DNA of 52,634 bases, taken from positions 1 through 52,634 of the forward strand of contig JAUXQT010000011.1 in NCBI GenBank assembly GCA_030682135.1, read 5' to 3'. The notes under the pieces were generated by a model. The model did not search any database and was not told where the DNA came from. It was given only the letters and a program-made list of their open reading frames with translations. This DNA comes from Nitrospirota bacterium. GTDB lineage: Bacteria; Nitrospirota; Nitrospiria; Nitrospirales; Nitrospiraceae. The position numbers were made by a program, and so were the translations under genes. Below, piece by piece: positions 51,550-52,634 of this stretch (its first letter is position 1; each line of letters opens with the position of its first letter).

Positions 51550-51729
51550 ATGGATTGTCCGAAGTGCAAAGGTCTGATGATGCTGGAACGATTCTCCGAT
51601 TTTTTCCTGGTGTTCTATGCCTGGAAATGTGTCAACTGCGGAGCGGTCATCGATCGGACAATCTCCAATAACCGGAGAGCCAGTCTTGCCGCCATAGCGG
51701 CAAAAGAAGTTGAAACGACCACGGTATAA
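51550..51729 (+). CDS. Small zinc-ribbon protein
   Basis: A 59-residue protein with two CxxC knuckles: Cys3/Cys6 in MDCPKCKG and Cys27/Cys30 in WKCVNCG, separated by about 20 residues, the spacing of a zinc ribbon. The middle (DFFLVFYAW) is hydrophobic and the tail is basic then Ala-rich. GGGAGG lies 5 nt before the ATG at 51550; a longer frame to 51484 is not credible. It could bind nucleic acid or protein. No partner gene is adjacent. Confidence 0.8.
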   Translation: MDCPKCKGLMMLERFSDFFLVFYAWKCVNCGAVIDRTISNNRRASLAAIAAKEVETTTV

Positions 51730-51951
51730 CAGAGGGGGAGACAGACTTTGGTGCTCGGTCTTGCACCGGCAGGTTTCAGCTATGAGCAGAGCAAACTCCT
51801 CGATACGTCCCGGACAGCAGCCGGCTGCGATCTAGACCCGACAGCCTGATTCCATAATCATCTCTCGATTTACGGCGCGCGATAGGTCTCGCCCCGCCGT
51901 TGATACAACAGTCTCTACCTCGTAGCCTATTCCCGTGAAAACCTCACTCTC

Positions 51952-52137
51952 TTGGCCGCCATCTGCGGGTATCTCGTCGGGCTATTCGGCGGAATGCCGC
52001 TGGGTGAAGCCCTGACCACACACAACACATCGATAGAAGCAGCCATGACGGGGGCCTTCGTCTTCGGTCCGCTCATGGCACTGATTCCCGCGATCGTGAC
52101 AGTCCTGTTCTGCCAACGACGCTCCCACACAAGCTAG
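51952..52137 (+). CDS. Possible small membrane protein or gene remnant
   Basis: The frame is open from 51904 to a TAG at 52137 and encodes two hydrophobic segments (LAAICGYLVGLFGGM and GAFVFGPLMALIPAIVTVLF). The only early start is a TTG at 51952, and neither it nor the ATG at 51991 has a clear ribosome binding site. A good Rho-independent terminator follows on the same strand (52184), which supports transcription. It may be a short membrane protein or the 3' end of a decayed gene. Confidence 0.4.
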   Translation: MAAICGYLVGLFGGMPLGEALTTHNTSIEAAMTGAFVFGPLMALIPAIVTVLFCQRRSHTS

Positions 52138-52183
52138 CACTCCGTCCAGCGACGCACGGCATTGACCAAATCTAGAAAGGGAT

Positions 52184-52201
52184 GGCCGCATCGGCCTTTT
52201 T
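52184..52201 (+). terminator. Rho-independent terminator
   Basis: GGCCG-CAT-CGGCC followed directly by TTTTT: a 5-bp GC stem, 3-nt loop and U-run on the plus strand, about 50 bp after the small membrane ORF. It is the cleanest intrinsic terminator seen in the window. Confidence 0.75.
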
Positions 52202-52207
52202 ACTCTG

Positions 52208-52495
52208 TCATGGACGGTGGTCGCGCTTGGCACTGAAGGCTTCGGTCAAACGAGCTTTCGTGTCCGGAGAAGGAGCCGACGGATCGGCAGGCAGATTCGC
52301 CTTCTCCGAGCCACGCAAGGTCTGTCGAATCAGGCTCAATTGATCGCGATACCTCGCACAAGCCGCACAAATCCAATAGTGGAGCTGGAGCTTGAGCCTC
52401 ATGGACCAAGGCAGCGGCCGATCCATCGATTGCGACGATAGCGCGGTAACGTCTTTGCAGGATGGCGTAATACGAGCCAGTAATGTCGTGATCAT
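52208..52495 (-). CDS. ZAS-type zinc-binding anti-sigma-like protein
   Basis: A 95-residue cytosolic protein with Cys13 and then His39-x3-Cys43-x2-Cys46 (LHYWICAACARY), the HX3CX2C signature of zinc-associated anti-sigma factors. The first 50 residues match the usual ZAS helix layout; the remainder is charged and lacks a membrane helix, so it would be a soluble form. The start is the ATG at 52495, without an evident ribosome binding site. ECF sigma factor genes normally lie directly upstream of such genes; here the upstream DNA is the end of an IS630-type transposase, so the partner is missing from view. Confidence 0.7.
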   Translation of the reverse strand: MITTLLARITPSCKDVTALSSQSMDRPLPWSMRLKLQLHYWICAACARYRDQLSLIRQTLRGSEKANLPADPSAPSPDTKARLTEAFSAKRDHRP

Positions 52496-52508
52496 CTAGT
52501 GTAGTGAT

Positions 52509-52634
52509 TCATGCTGTTCTTGTCTTATTTAGGGCGAGCCTAGCCCGGTTTACTTTTGTCAGGATTTCCTGCGCGGTTTTGGTCCACACAAAGGGTGTGG
52601 GATGGGCATTGCGCTGGGTGATGTACGCGTCAAT
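52509..52634 (-). mobile_element. IS630-family transposase, C-terminal end (partial)
   Basis: The minus-strand frame from the window edge to a TGA at 52509 gives 41 residues, beginning IDAYITQRNAHPTPFVWTKT and continuing AQEILTKVNRARLALNK. The NAHPTPFVWTKTAQEIL pattern is the conserved C-terminus of IS630-family DDE transposases. The 5' part lies beyond the window. The stop is only 13 bp from the anti-sigma start, so the IS terminus must lie in or overlap that gap; a TA, the IS630 target, is at 52497-52498. Confidence 0.75.

Noticed and set aside
1-52634. CRISPR array, rRNA operon or prophage
   Set aside because: No regularly spaced direct repeats, no rRNA-like sequence and no phage structural or integrase genes were seen.

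Overview
The window looks like a chromosomal segment of a Nitrospira-type bacterium (phylum Nitrospirota). This is an inference from gene content and style: moderately GC-rich DNA, long same-strand gene runs, a very large glycan cluster, many TPR proteins, SUMF1-like and c-type cytochrome proteins, and a ~125-bp imperfect palindrome at 2571-2695 that resembles an interspersed repeat I recall from Nitrospira genomes. No 16S rRNA or nitrite oxidoreductase gene is present to prove it.

Layout. (1) 1-351: 3' end of ilvD on the plus strand. (2) 368-2480: a methyltransferase and a secreted trypsin-like protease. (3) 2696-28081, all on the minus strand: a surface-glycan cluster. It holds a DegT aminotransferase, five GT4-type or CgeB-like glycosyltransferases, three GT2-type glycosyltransferases, a WecA/MraY-type initiating phosphoglycosyl transferase, a UGM-like FAD enzyme, an asparagine-synthetase-like amidotransferase and eight methyltransferases (nine with the one at 368). 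A Wzm/Wzt ABC exporter whose ATPase has a long C-terminal domain follows, then a second, NosY-like ABC pair. (4) 28258-31922: a TPR protein, an O-antigen-ligase-like protein with a TPR tail, and a type IV pilin gene (pilA) with a candidate sigma-54 promoter. (5) 32411-39950: a minus-strand run transcribed in the order class V aminotransferase, serA, hisZ, dnaB and a TPR lipoprotein. (6) 40256-46303: mltD, a membrane-anchored TPR protein (minus), bioF, and tandem pilT/pilU. (7) 46343-52634: a cytochrome c and SUMF1-like pair, tRNA-Glu, two small lipoproteins, a MarR regulator with a cysteine-rich tail, a decayed sulfite-oxidase-type fragment, small periplasmic and zinc-ribbon proteins, a ZAS-type anti-sigma ORF, and the 3' end of an IS630-family transposase running off the right edge.

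How the genes fit together. The WecA-like enzyme would start a lipid-linked glycan. The glycosyltransferases, aminotransferase, amidotransferase and methyltransferases would build and decorate it, and Wzm/Wzt would export it, with the Wzt C-terminal domain probably reading a modified chain end. The O-antigen-ligase-like protein lies directly downstream of pilA, so it could ligate glycan to lipid A or to the pilin itself. The pilin carries an Ala/Gly/Pro/Thr-rich loop that would suit O-glycosylation. PilT and PilU, the retraction ATPases, are encoded about 12 kb away. The best leads beyond routine annotation are the pilin/ligase pairing, the methyltransferase-rich ABC glycan cluster, the MarR-Cys4 regulator with an operator at its own start site, the sulfite-oxidase remnant missed by start-codon ORF calling, and the IS630 end abutting an anti-sigma gene whose sigma partner is not in view.
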